Shown: positions 6,004-12,552 of the stretch, piece by piece
Layout: each line of letters opens with the position of its first letter
Numbering within the stretch: position 1 is the stretch's first letter
Origin: SZAS-79 sp031376265
GTDB lineage: Bacteria > Pseudomonadota > Gammaproteobacteria > Burkholderiales > SG8-39
Assembly (NCBI GenBank): GCA_031376265.1
Contig: JANMDK010000165.1
Coordinates: forward strand, 1-16,064
Direction of reading: 5' to 3'
DNA: 16,064 nt
The notes under the pieces: model-generated
What the model was told of the DNA's origin: nothing
Databases searched by the model: none
Seen by the model: the letters and a program-made list of their open reading frames with translations, nothing else
Program-made: the position numbers and the translations under genes

Positions 6004-7584
6004 ATGGTACCCCTTCGCTTCGGCGGCCTTTCCGTGACCGGCAACACCTTCTCCAGACGGCTCTCGCGCCTCATGATCCTCGGCAACCTTGCCGGGGCGC
6101 TGATGGCGTTCGTGTACTTCAATTTTCTCGATCCTTCGGCCCACCAGGGCGCGCCGGCCGTCGGATTCGCAGTGGCGGCTTTCTTCGTCGTGTCGTTTGC
6201 GCTGCTCGCGGTGACCGGCCGGGCGCTCGGCATGCGCTGGACGCGGCCGGTGACCGAGGTCCCCGGCGCGTTGCCCGAGGGCCCGCGCGGCGACGAGCTG
6301 CGCAGGCGCGCGCTGCTGGTGCCCCAGTTCTTCGCGCTGCTCTCATACGCCGGCTGGGCGGTGGCCTCGCTGCTTTGGGGCGTGCTCTGGCCGCTTGCGG
6401 TCGGCGAGTTCAGCGCGACACGCGCGGTGCGGCAGATTTTCGGCATGGTTTTCGTCGCCGGCCCAACGGTCGCCGCGATCGTCTTCTTCAGCGTCGAGCG
6501 CATCTGGCGGGCCGAGCTGCCGCGGCTGTTTCCCTCGGGAAACCTGAGCGCGGTGGGTGCGCCGCGCCTGCGTGTGCGGGCGCGAATGATGGCGATGTTC
6601 CTCATGATGAGCCTGATGCCGATCTCGGTGCTCTCGGTGGCGGCGCTGACCCGGGCGAACGCGATGCTCGGCGCGGATACCGCGACCGCGGAGGCGATCA
6701 TCCGCAACCTGATCCTCGTGGTGGCGGTGCTCGCGATCGGCGGCCTCCTGGTCGCAATCCGGCTCGCCGGCTCGGTGGCCAACAGCGTGGCCGGCCCGCT
6801 GCGGGACGTGCAATTCGCGATGGCCGAAGTCGGCCGCGGCTCGCTGGATGTGCAGTGCGCGGTGGTGTCGAACGACGAGATCGGCGAAGTCGCCGAGGGG
6901 TTCAACCGCATGGTGGCGGGACTTCGCGAGCGCGAGCAGATCCGCGAGACTTTCGGAAAATACGTAAGCCCGGAGGTGCGCGACGAGATCCTCGCGGGCC
7001 GGGCTTCGCTCGAAGGCGGCGCGCGCGAAGTCACCATCCTCTTCGCCGACCTGCGCGACTTCACGCCCTGGGTCGAGTCCTCGCCGCCGGCACAGGTGGT
7101 GGCGGACCTGAATTCGTATTTCACCGAGATGGACGCCGCGATCCGCGCGCAGGGCGGCCTGGTCGTGCAGTTCATCGGCGACGAGATCGAGGCGGTCTTC
7201 GGCGCGCCGGTGGCGGATCCCGGCCATGCGCAAGCGGCTGTGCGCGCGGCCATCGAGATGCGTGAGCGACTGGAAGCGTGGAATGCCGCGCGCGCGGCGG
7301 CAGGGAAGATCCCGCTTCGTCACGGCATCGGCATCCACACCGGCACCGTGATCGCCGGCAACATCGGAAGCCCCCAAAGGCTTTCCTATGCGCTGGTCGG
7401 CGACGCGGTCAACCTGACTTCGCGCATCCAGTCGCTGAACAAGGACTTCGGCACCGAGATCCTGGTGAGCGGGGTGACGGTCGCCCGGCTCACGGACAAG
7501 TTCGACCTCAAGCCGCTGCCGGCGGTGAAGGTCAAGGGCCGGAGCGCGGAGGTGGAGGTGTTCGCCCTCGGCGCGGGTGTCTAA
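6004..7584 (+). CDS. Six-TM, HAMP and class III adenylate/guanylate cyclase domain protein
   Basis: The ATG at 6004 (526 aa) has AGAGG about 9 bases upstream; a longer in-frame reading from 5926 overlaps the rhodanese remnant and lacks support. About six transmembrane segments lie near residues 24-42, 52-72, 106-128, 145-163, 194-215 and 236-253. A HAMP linker covers about 254-308 (including AGPLRDVQFAMAEVGRGSLD) and the cyclase domain 313-525. Metal-binding Asp349 (ILFADLRDFT) and Asp393 (FIGDEIEAVFG) are present, as are the Asp467/Asn470/Arg474 residues of GDAVNLTSR. The purine-recognition Lys that usually precedes the FIGD motif is Gln389, so nucleotide choice is uncertain. The protein probably senses a membrane or periplasmic signal and makes cAMP or a related messenger. 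Its stop codon overlaps that of the convergent Adhesin_E-like gene. Confidence 0.94.
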   Translation: MVPLRFGGLSVTGNTFSRRLSRLMILGNLAGALMAFVYFNFLDPSAHQGAPAVGFAVAAFFVVSFALLAVTGRALGMRWTRPVTEVPGALPEGPRGDELRRRALLVPQFFALLSYAGWAVASLLWGVLWPLAVGEFSATRAVRQIFGMVFVAGPTVAAIVFFSVERIWRAELPRLFPSGNLSAVGAPRLRVRARMMAMFLMMSLMPISVLSVAALTRANAMLGADTATAEAIIRNLILVVAVLAIGGLLVAIRLAGSVANSVAGPLRDVQFAMAEVGRGSLDVQCAVVSNDEIGEVAEGFNRMVAGLREREQIRETFGKYVSPEVRDEILAGRASLEGGAREVTILFADLRDFTPWVESSPPAQVVADLNSYFTEMDAAIRAQGGLVVQFIGDEIEAVFGAPVADPGHAQAAVRAAIEMRERLEAWNAARAAAGKIPLRHGIGIHTGTVIAGNIGSPQRLSYALVGDAVNLTSRIQSLNKDFGTEILVSGVTVARLTDKFDLKPLPAVKVKGRSAEVEVFALGAGV

Positions 7585-8036
7585 GGCGCGTCCTTGGGAA
7601 TGTCCGATTTGCGGATCCCCATCGCGCCCGAAGCAACGCAAGCCACGGCGAGGAAAGCCTCGTCCAGCGCGCCCTCCACCACCGGCTCCCACCTTGCAGG
7701 CCCTTTCGCTCCCGGCGGGGAGATGACTTTCCCAGAGCCCATGCGTCCCGCGTAGTCCACGTAAGCAAGCAGGCGAACGCGCTTGTCCTTGCAATCGTAT
7801 TCGCGCAGCACGACGGTCGATCCCTGCGGCAACCCATCGGCGGAAAGGTCCGGCATGAGGAAATCGTAGAGGCCCGACATCTGCACGCCCTCGCCGGATT
7901 TCACGATGCTCGCCTTGTCTGCATAGGCAGCGAAAATCTTCGGCTTGCCGCCGACGGCGGTCCATTCGGCTGTTGCGTTGCCGCAAGCGAGCAGGAGGAG
8001 GAAGAGGAGGACGAGGCCGGCCGTGACGGATTTCAT
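7581..8036 (-). CDS. Small secreted protein resembling the Adhesin_E family
   Basis: The 151-aa protein starts at the ATG at 8036. Its signal segment is very Leu-rich and ends LLLLACGNATA-EW. Cys18 gives a usable lipobox (LLAC), though signal peptidase I cleavage before EW is also possible. The mature part runs from a Trp through a YADKASIV strand and LREYDCKDKRVRLL to a late AVACVAS; the two Cys could pair. This pattern (W, aromatic-D strand, YDC, late Cys) resembles the surface-adhesin protein E family of short Gram-negative envelope proteins, an identification from pattern only. No convincing ribosome-binding site is seen; an in-frame TTG at 8063 is the alternative start. Its stop overlaps the cyclase stop from the other strand. 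Confidence 0.7.
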   Translation of the reverse strand: MKSVTAGLVLLFLLLLACGNATAEWTAVGGKPKIFAAYADKASIVKSGEGVQMSGLYDFLMPDLSADGLPQGSTVVLREYDCKDKRVRLLAYVDYAGRMGSGKVISPPGAKGPARWEPVVEGALDEAFLAVACVASGAMGIRKSDIPKDAP

Positions 8037-8142
8037 GCGTGCAAAGTGCACCAGCGCACGCAAGGGGTCAACCCAGGGGTCGCCGGCGTGAATATTTGTG
8101 AGGGAAGGTGTGCAAACGCGATTCTTCTGTTGTCATAGGGAC

Positions 8143-8559
8143 ATGCGCAGACCCCTTCGTGACGCTCTGGCCATTGCGATCCTCGTGTTCCTGACATTGG
8201 GGATCGGGGTGCTCGATTGCGTGGCCGGGCGCAATGTCAGCCTCTGGTTCCTTTACGTGCTGCCGATAGCCTCGGCTGCAGCGATCGGCGGCGCGCGGGT
8301 CGGGATTCCCTTTGCGATCCTGTCGGCCGGCCTGCTGTTTGCCTCGGGCTCGAGGACAGGCCATCCGTTCCCGGCCGCGGGTTACTTCTATTTCGAATTG
8401 TTCGGCGATTTCTTCGTCTACCTCGTGATCGTCGCGCTCTCGCTGGGATTGCGCGAGCGCTTCCGCAAGGGCATTGGCGAGCTCCTGCCGTCGCACGCGG
8501 AAACCGAGGCGCTCAAGCGCACGGTCGCTGCGCAGCACGACGGCTCGAAGGCGGCCTAA
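8143..8559 (+). CDS. Small four-TM protein resembling a stand-alone sensor membrane domain
   Basis: The 138-aa protein from the ATG at 8143 has four hydrophobic segments near residues 8-27, 33-49, 52-68 and 83-104, then a charged tail (about 106-138). The stretch WFLYVLPIASAAAIGG followed by GIPFAILSAGLL resembles the N-terminal membrane module of many histidine kinases and diguanylate cyclases (FYLLPV..A...GG...G...A..SA). Here no kinase, GGDEF or other output domain follows; the frame stops normally 8 bp before the convergent decarboxylase gene. AGGG lies only 2 bases before the ATG, which is close for a ribosome-binding site, and an in-frame GTG at 8098 is possible. It may be an independent small membrane protein or a relic of a longer sensor. 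The function is unknown. Confidence 0.72.
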   Translation: MRRPLRDALAIAILVFLTLGIGVLDCVAGRNVSLWFLYVLPIASAAAIGGARVGIPFAILSAGLLFASGSRTGHPFPAAGYFYFELFGDFFVYLVIVALSLGLRERFRKGIGELLPSHAETEALKRTVAAQHDGSKAA

Positions 8560-8566
8560 GCGCGCT

Positions 8567-9595
8567 TCAAATCCTCAGCAGCCGCCGCGCATTGCCTTCG
8601 AGGATCGCGTGCCGGTCGCTGGCTGCAATCAGCGGGTTGTTGACCACCACCTCGACCGGCTGCTCGTACGCAACGGGAAAGCAATAGTCGCTACCCATGA
8701 GCACGCGGTCGGCGCCGACGTTCTTGATGAGGTACTCAACGACCGGGTCCGAGTAGCCAATCGTGTCGTAGTGGAAGCGGCGCAGGTAGTCGAGCGGGCT
8801 GTGCTTGATGTGTTGCAGGTCCGCGCGCTTCTGCCAGCCCCGATTGAGGCGGCCGACCAGCCACGGGAAAGCGCCCCCGGCATGCGGCAGCACGATGTCG
8901 AGCTTGGGAAATCGATCCAGCACGCCGCCGAAGATCAAATGCGCCGCCGCGATTGCCGACTCGAAAGGATTGCCGAGCAGGTTGGTGAGGTAGTGCTTTT
9001 CCAGCCGCTCGTGGCCGATGACGAATACCGGGTGCAGCAGGATCGGCAGGCCCAGCGCTTCGATCGCCTCGTAGACCGGGAAGAACGCAGGGTCCGAGAG
9101 TTCCCGGTCGTTATCCTGCGCGTTGATTCGGGTCGCCATGTAGAAGCCGCGCACGCCGGACAGTTTCGATGCGCGCTCAACTTCCTTCACTGCAAGGTCA
9201 GGGGCCTGCATCGGCAGCGTCGCGAGGCCGATGAGCCGGTTGGGATGCGCGGCATTCGCCTTGGCGAGCTCGTCGTTGTAGACGATCGACAATCGCTCGC
9301 CGAGATCCCGGTCGGCCCAGTAGGCCATCGGCTGCGAGAGCGACATCGCGTGCACCGCAACGCCTTGCTCGTCCATCGCCTGCAGTCGCGCGTCGAGGTC
9401 CGCATAGCGCGGGCCGGCGGGGCCGGTGGAGAGGTGGCCGATCTTGAACTGCGGTCCCTTGCCTTCGATTTCCTTCCATTCGACCCCAAAAGCCGGGCCG
9501 TGCTTCGCGACCAGGTCCAGCCAGGCCTTGGGGTACCAATGCGCATGGACGTCTACGGGGTTGCCGTGCTTGTGTGAGTGGTCGTGGGTCGTCAT
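8567..9595 (-). CDS. ACMSD-type amidohydrolase (aminocarboxymuconate-semialdehyde decarboxylase family)
   Basis: The 342-aa protein belongs to the amidohydrolase_2 branch that contains 2-amino-3-carboxymuconate-6-semialdehyde decarboxylase, gamma-resorcylate decarboxylase and LigJ-like hydratases. Metal and catalytic positions are visible: HAH (His17, His19), LLHP (His188), LPHAGG (His238) and MGSDYCFP (Asp303). Other ACMSD-like stretches are RYADLDARLQAMDEQGV, SLSQPMAYWAD and GLATLPMQAPDLA. ACMSD decarboxylates the ring-opening product of 3-hydroxyanthranilate, and the gene is divergent from a dioxygenase of exactly that family, which supports a decarboxylase role. LigJ (4-oxalomesaconate hydratase), of similar length, is an alternative because LigAB-like genes are nearby, but the motifs fit ACMSD better. 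The first ten residues are His-rich (HDHSHKH), which is unusual and could bind metal. No strong ribosome-binding site is seen. Confidence 0.9.
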   Translation of the reverse strand: MTTHDHSHKHGNPVDVHAHWYPKAWLDLVAKHGPAFGVEWKEIEGKGPQFKIGHLSTGPAGPRYADLDARLQAMDEQGVAVHAMSLSQPMAYWADRDLGERLSIVYNDELAKANAAHPNRLIGLATLPMQAPDLAVKEVERASKLSGVRGFYMATRINAQDNDRELSDPAFFPVYEAIEALGLPILLHPVFVIGHERLEKHYLTNLLGNPFESAIAAAHLIFGGVLDRFPKLDIVLPHAGGAFPWLVGRLNRGWQKRADLQHIKHSPLDYLRRFHYDTIGYSDPVVEYLIKNVGADRVLMGSDYCFPVAYEQPVEVVVNNPLIAASDRHAILEGNARRLLRI

Positions 9596-9686
9596 GGCCG
9601 TTTCGCCGCAGGTTCGATTCGGTGCTGCGGATCATATTCGAACTCGCGTAACATTCACTCGACACTTTCGCAAATGGAGCGAGCGC
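9596..9686. promoter_or_regulatory. Divergent promoter region of the ring-cleavage module
   Basis: This 91-bp space separates the divergent decarboxylase and cupin dioxygenase genes, so promoters for both must lie here or in the flanking coding ends. It holds an imperfect inverted repeat with 6-bp arms, GTTCGA at 9612-9617 and TCGAAC at 9638-9643, a possible operator. A GGAG at 9676-9679 serves the plus-strand gene. No clear -35/-10 pair is seen and no regulator gene is adjacent. Confidence 0.45.
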
Positions 9687-10205
9687 ATGGACCCGATGCC
9701 GATCGTCGACCTCTTCGACACCGCCAAAAAGCTGGGCGACAGCGGCAAGCGCGTCAACGTGCTCTGGCAGCAGCCGGATTCGCTGGCTTTCGTGGCGCGC
9801 GGGCGCGAGTACCGCAGCGAGTTCCACCTCAACCCGAGCGAAGAGCTGATGTACCAGATCAAGGGCGAGATGCGGCTGCATTACCGCACGCCCGAAGGCA
9901 AGGAGGAGGTCGCGGTCATCAAGGAAGGCTCGGTAATCCACACGCCCGCCCTCGTACCGCACTCGCCGCGCTTCCCGCCGGACGCGTACGCGCTAATCGT
10001 GGAGAGGAAGCGCCGTCCCGGGGAGATCGACCGTTTCCACTGGTACTGCCAGAAGTGCGACGGCTTCCTGCACGAGGAAACCTTCGTGGTGAAGGACTAC
10101 ACCGAAGACCCGGTCTCCAGGGCCTACAAGAATTTCTTCGACAGCGAGGTGTTCCGCACCTGCAAGAAATGCGGCACCGTCATGCCCGCGCCTGAGACCA
10201 TGTGA
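9687..10205 (+). CDS. 3-hydroxyanthranilate 3,4-dioxygenase-like cupin dioxygenase
   Basis: The 172-aa cupin matches bacterial 3-hydroxyanthranilate dioxygenase (NbaC, about 174 aa). Iron ligands are readable as His47 and Glu53 in REYRSEFHLNPSEEL and His92 in VPHSPRFPP. Arg43 matches the substrate-binding Arg47 of the Cupriavidus enzyme; Arg95 probably matches its Arg99 but sits one residue closer to the histidine, and Glu106 matches Glu110. The C-terminal rubredoxin-like iron site is intact: CQKC (121-124) and CKKC (159-162). GGAG lies 7 bases before the ATG. The enzyme opens an ortho-aminophenol ring next to the hydroxyl. Overall similarity to the characterised enzyme is moderate, so a related substrate such as 4-amino-3-hydroxybenzoate is possible. 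It leads a four-gene operon and overlaps the RidA gene by one base. Confidence 0.92.
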   Translation: MDPMPIVDLFDTAKKLGDSGKRVNVLWQQPDSLAFVARGREYRSEFHLNPSEELMYQIKGEMRLHYRTPEGKEEVAVIKEGSVIHTPALVPHSPRFPPDAYALIVERKRRPGEIDRFHWYCQKCDGFLHEETFVVKDYTEDPVSRAYKNFFDSEVFRTCKKCGTVMPAPETM

Positions 10206-10609
10206 TGCCCAAGATCCTCGTCCAGTCGGCCAAGGCGCCGGTCACCGGCTTTACCGATGCGGCCACGCCGTCCCCGCTCGCGCAGGCGATCCGCGCCGGC
10301 GATTTCCTCTATGTTTCGGGCCAGGGGCCGCTCGACCCGGTGTCCAAGAAAGTCGTGTCGGAAGACATCCGCGAGCAGACGAAGCAGACGCTCTCGAACC
10401 TCGTCGAGATCCTGCAGGCCGGCGGGGCGACACTCGCCAACGTGGTGAACATGCGCGTATGCCTGCGCAATACCGCGGACTTTCCCGCGTTCAACGAAAC
10501 CTTTCGCGACTTCGTGCAGGGCGAGAAAGTCACGCGCACCTGCACCGGCGGCACGCCGCATCGCGCCGGCGTGAATGTCGAAATCGACTGCGTCGCTTTC
10601 CTGGGGTAG
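10205..10609 (+). CDS. RidA-family enamine/imine deaminase, possible 2-aminomuconate-type deaminase
   Basis: The 134-aa protein is a full-length RidA (YjgF/YER057c/UK114) protein. Conserved parts are GDFLYVSGQGPLDP (32-45), the helix EQTKQTLSNLVEILQAGGA and the C-terminal TPHRAGVNVEIDCVA. There Arg120 corresponds to the Arg that contacts the substrate carboxylate, and Glu126 follows. The ATG overlaps the dioxygenase stop (TGATG), so translation is coupled. RidA proteins hydrolyse reactive enamines and imines; the branch that includes NbaF/AmnD-type proteins deaminates 2-aminomuconate in amino-aromatic catabolism. With a 3-hydroxyanthranilate-type dioxygenase directly upstream, removal of ammonia from the ring-opened product is the likely job. 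General 2-aminoacrylate detoxification is less likely given the operon. Confidence 0.94.
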   Translation: MPKILVQSAKAPVTGFTDAATPSPLAQAIRAGDFLYVSGQGPLDPVSKKVVSEDIREQTKQTLSNLVEILQAGGATLANVVNMRVCLRNTADFPAFNETFRDFVQGEKVTRTCTGGTPHRAGVNVEIDCVAFLG

Positions 10610-10613
10610 CGCC

Positions 10614-10928
10614 ATGGGCATCCTCGACACCGACCGCACGCTGCCGACCAATACGCTGATCTTCGAGGTGCGGCGCGACCGCAAGCTGCTCGAGCGTTTC
10701 GCCAACGACCTGGAAGGCCTCATGGCCGACTACGGACTTTCGGATGCGGAGAAGAAGGCGCTGCGCGAGGTCGACCTGCGGAAGCTCGCCGATCTCGGCC
10801 TGCACCCGTACTTCCTCCCGCAGGTGAGCCGGCTCTTCAAGGGCACCGGCTACAACCACAACGAGTCGGCTGCGGCGCAGCTTTATGCGTCCAAAATGCT
10901 CGACGGAAAATCCCCCGCGAAGGCTTGA
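10614..10928 (+). CDS. LigA-like alpha subunit of a class III extradiol dioxygenase
   Basis: The 104-aa, mostly helical protein matches the LigA superfamily, the small subunit that covers the active site of protocatechuate 4,5-dioxygenase. Characteristic stretches are RDRKLLERFANDLEGLMADYGLS (residues 21-43, key pattern L.RF..D....M..YGL), followed by EKKALREVDLRKLADLGLHP and the hydrophobic FLPQVSRLF. The length is shorter than Sphingobium LigA (about 139 aa) but normal for this branch. It starts 4 bp after the RidA stop, with GGGG 7 bases before the ATG, and ends one base before the LigB start. The subunit has no metal site and acts only with LigB. Confidence 0.88.
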   Translation: MGILDTDRTLPTNTLIFEVRRDRKLLERFANDLEGLMADYGLSDAEKKALREVDLRKLADLGLHPYFLPQVSRLFKGTGYNHNESAAAQLYASKMLDGKSPAKA

Positions 10929-10929
10929 A

Positions 10930-11760
10930 ATGGCAGAAATCGTCTCGGTCCTCGCGCTCGCGCATGCGCCGGGCGCCACCGGCTGGTTGGACAAGGCGCC
11001 GAAGCACGAGCAGGACGGCATCCTCAACGGGTATGCCGAGATGCAAAGGCGTCTCGCCGCGGCGAAGCCGGACGTGATCGTCGGCATTGCCAACGACCAC
11101 CTGCTCAATTTCCATCCCTCCAACGTGCCGGACTGGTGCGTCGGGACCTCCGACCACTGGGAAGGGCCGGCGGAGTGGTTCAAGGACTGGGTCAACGTGC
11201 CGCACTACGAAGTGGCCGGGCACAGCGGCCTTGGCCGCACGATCGTGCGCGAATCCGGCAAGCGCGGCTTCAACCTGGCCTTCAGCGACAAGCTGCTGTT
11301 CGACGACAACTGGTCGGTGCCGCTGCATTTCCTCACGCCGAAGCACGACGTGCCGCTGGTGCCGATCCACATGAACTGCGTGCTGCCGCCGATGCCCTCG
11401 ACGCAGAGGTGCTACGAATTCGGCAAGGTGCTGGCCGACGTAATCAGGGCGTGGCCGGAAAAGAAGCGCGTCGCGATCATGGCCACCGGCGGGCTCTCTC
11501 ACGATCCGGGCGGTCCGAAGTACTTCGGCGTCGACGAGCCGTTCGACCGCGGCTTTCTTGCGTTGCTGAACGAAGGTGACCCGCAAAAGGTGCTGCGCGA
11601 AATCACGACCGAAAAGATGATCGCGGCCGGCGACGGTGGCACCATCGAGCTGCTGGCGTGGTTCGTCGCCCTCGGCGCGGCGGGCAACCGCAAGGCCGAC
11701 ACCGCGTTCTACGTTCCCTCGGTCCCCTTGCGCTGCGGCATGGGCGGCGTGACCTGGTGA
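10930..11760 (+). CDS. LigB-like catalytic subunit of a class III extradiol dioxygenase
   Basis: The 276-aa protein is of the LigB superfamily, non-haem Fe(II) enzymes that open catechol-type rings beside the two hydroxyls. Active-site residues match Sphingobium LigB (His12, His61, His195, Glu242) as His12 in LALAHAPG, His57 in IANDHLLNF, His191 in ATGGLSHDPGG and Glu240 in GGTIELLAW, so it should be catalytic. LigB is about 302 aa; this one lacks the C-terminal extension and ends at GGVTW. It begins one base after the LigA-like stop and closes the operon; a strong hairpin follows. Protocatechuate, made by PobA about 7 kb away, is the simplest substrate guess; gallate-like or aminophenol substrates are alternatives. 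The protocatechuate lower pathway (ligC, ligI, ligJ, ligK) is not here. Confidence 0.92.
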   Translation: MAEIVSVLALAHAPGATGWLDKAPKHEQDGILNGYAEMQRRLAAAKPDVIVGIANDHLLNFHPSNVPDWCVGTSDHWEGPAEWFKDWVNVPHYEVAGHSGLGRTIVRESGKRGFNLAFSDKLLFDDNWSVPLHFLTPKHDVPLVPIHMNCVLPPMPSTQRCYEFGKVLADVIRAWPEKKRVAIMATGGLSHDPGGPKYFGVDEPFDRGFLALLNEGDPQKVLREITTEKMIAAGDGGTIELLAWFVALGAAGNRKADTAFYVPSVPLRCGMGGVTW

Positions 11761-11780
11761 GGGGACAGACCACGTTTTCG
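11761..11780. repeat. REP-like GGGGACAGACC string after the LigB stop
   Basis: GGGGACAGACCACGTTTTCG follows the LigB stop directly. From memory it is a common intergenic repeat motif in betaproteobacteria. Only one copy is in the window, so its repeat status is recall, not observation. Confidence 0.3.
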
Positions 11781-11784
11781 CTTT

Positions 11785-11864
11785 AATAAAAGGGGCCAGG
11801 CTCAAACCTGACTAGCTTGCTCGCTGTACTCGTGTTGTCAGGTTTGAGCCTGGCCCCTTTTATT
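11785..11864. terminator. Perfect 28-bp inverted repeat, bidirectional terminator or REP-type hairpin
   Basis: The arms 11785-11812 and 11837-11864 are perfect reverse complements over 28 bp, around a 24-nt loop. Each arm has an A/T-rich outer end (AATAAAAGGGG) and a core GGGCCAGGCTCAAACCTG. In either direction the RNA gives a strong stem ending in a U-run, so it fits a bidirectional terminator. It lies between the convergent LigB-like and ModA-like genes, one base from the ModA-like stop. The perfect arms and nearby GGGGACAGACC string suggest a mobile REP-type element reused as a terminator. Confidence 0.9.
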
Positions 11865-11865
11865 C

Positions 11866-12552
11866 TCAGGCGGGGGTCAGGCCGCTTGCCTCGAGAAACG
11901 CTGCTGTCGCAGGCGAACGCAGAAATGCGATGAACGCGCGCGCATCGTCCGGTGCTTCCGGTTCAGCGGCCAATGCCGCGGTGAAGACGACCTCGTTGTG
12001 CAGCCCCGGGGGCACCGGCCCAACCAAATCGAGTCCCGGCGCCGTCAGCACATTGCGAAGAAAAAGGCCAACCTCGGCTTCGCCCGCGGAGACCGCATGG
12101 ACGAACTCCGCGGGCGTGGATTGCGCCCGGAGCTTCGCCTTCATGACTTCGCCGATGCCCAACGCTTCGAACACGGCCAGCACCTGCGTGCCGCCCGCGC
12201 TTGCGGGGATCGTCGCAATCGAGCCGGCTTCGAGCAGCGCCCGCTTGAAGGCTTCGACGGTGCCGATCTCCGGCTTGCGCGCGCCCGTTCGAACCGCCAC
12301 GCCGAGGCCTACGCGCGCGATGTCGGTTGTCGGCCCGGGAGCGAACCGGGCGCGCGCGGCCGGATCCTTCATGACGTCGACCGGGACGACGCCCAGGTCG
12401 AACGCGCCGCCGCGAAGCGCGAGGTCGATCAGCACCGGCGTCGTGCCGAAGCGGATTGCGAGCTTGCGGCCGGACGCCTTTTCGTAGGCGGCCGCCAGCT
12501 TGTTCATCGGCGCGGTCAACGCGCCGCCGGCGAGGACCTGGAGCTCAGCCAC
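11866..12552 (-). CDS. ModA-like substrate-binding-fold protein without signal peptide
   Basis: The GTG at 12552 gives 228 aa and has AAGGG upstream; it overlaps the YghU stop by 8 bases, so translation is coupled. A longer reading to 12612 adds an Arg-rich tail lying wholly in the YghU coding end. The fold is the periplasmic binding type of molybdate-binding ModA: ELQVLAGGALTAPMNKLAAAYEK at the start (residues 3-25), then FGTTPVLIDLALRGGAFDLG, GLGVAVRTGA and IPASAGGTQVLAVFEALGIG. The usual Ser that contacts molybdate in the first loop is not evident (GGAL and GTTP instead), and no signal peptide or ABC partners are present. It therefore probably stays in the cytoplasm and is unlikely to import molybdate; it may be a ligand sensor or scavenger. 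The assignment to the fold is firm, the function open. Confidence 0.85.
   Translation of the reverse strand: MAELQVLAGGALTAPMNKLAAAYEKASGRKLAIRFGTTPVLIDLALRGGAFDLGVVPVDVMKDPAARARFAPGPTTDIARVGLGVAVRTGARKPEIGTVEAFKRALLEAGSIATIPASAGGTQVLAVFEALGIGEVMKAKLRAQSTPAEFVHAVSAGEAEVGLFLRNVLTAPGLDLVGPVPPGLHNEVVFTAALAAEPEAPDDARAFIAFLRSPATAAFLEASGLTPA

Noticed and set aside
5805..7253. A 482-codon minus-strand frame opposite the cyclase gene
   Set aside because: Only its last 55 codons resemble a protein family (rhodanese). The rest is low-complexity shadow of the cyclase coding sequence.
7986..8020. Purine-rich GAGGAGGA run as a microsatellite or polypurine element
   Set aside because: It is simply the Leu-rich signal segment of the Adhesin_E-like gene read on the opposite strand.
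8567..9595. LigJ (4-oxalomesaconate hydratase) as the identity of the amidohydrolase
   Set aside because: Length and superfamily fit, but the SLSQPMAYWAD, GLATLPMQAP and MGSDYCFP stretches fit ACMSD-type decarboxylases better, and the neighbour is an aminophenol-type dioxygenase.
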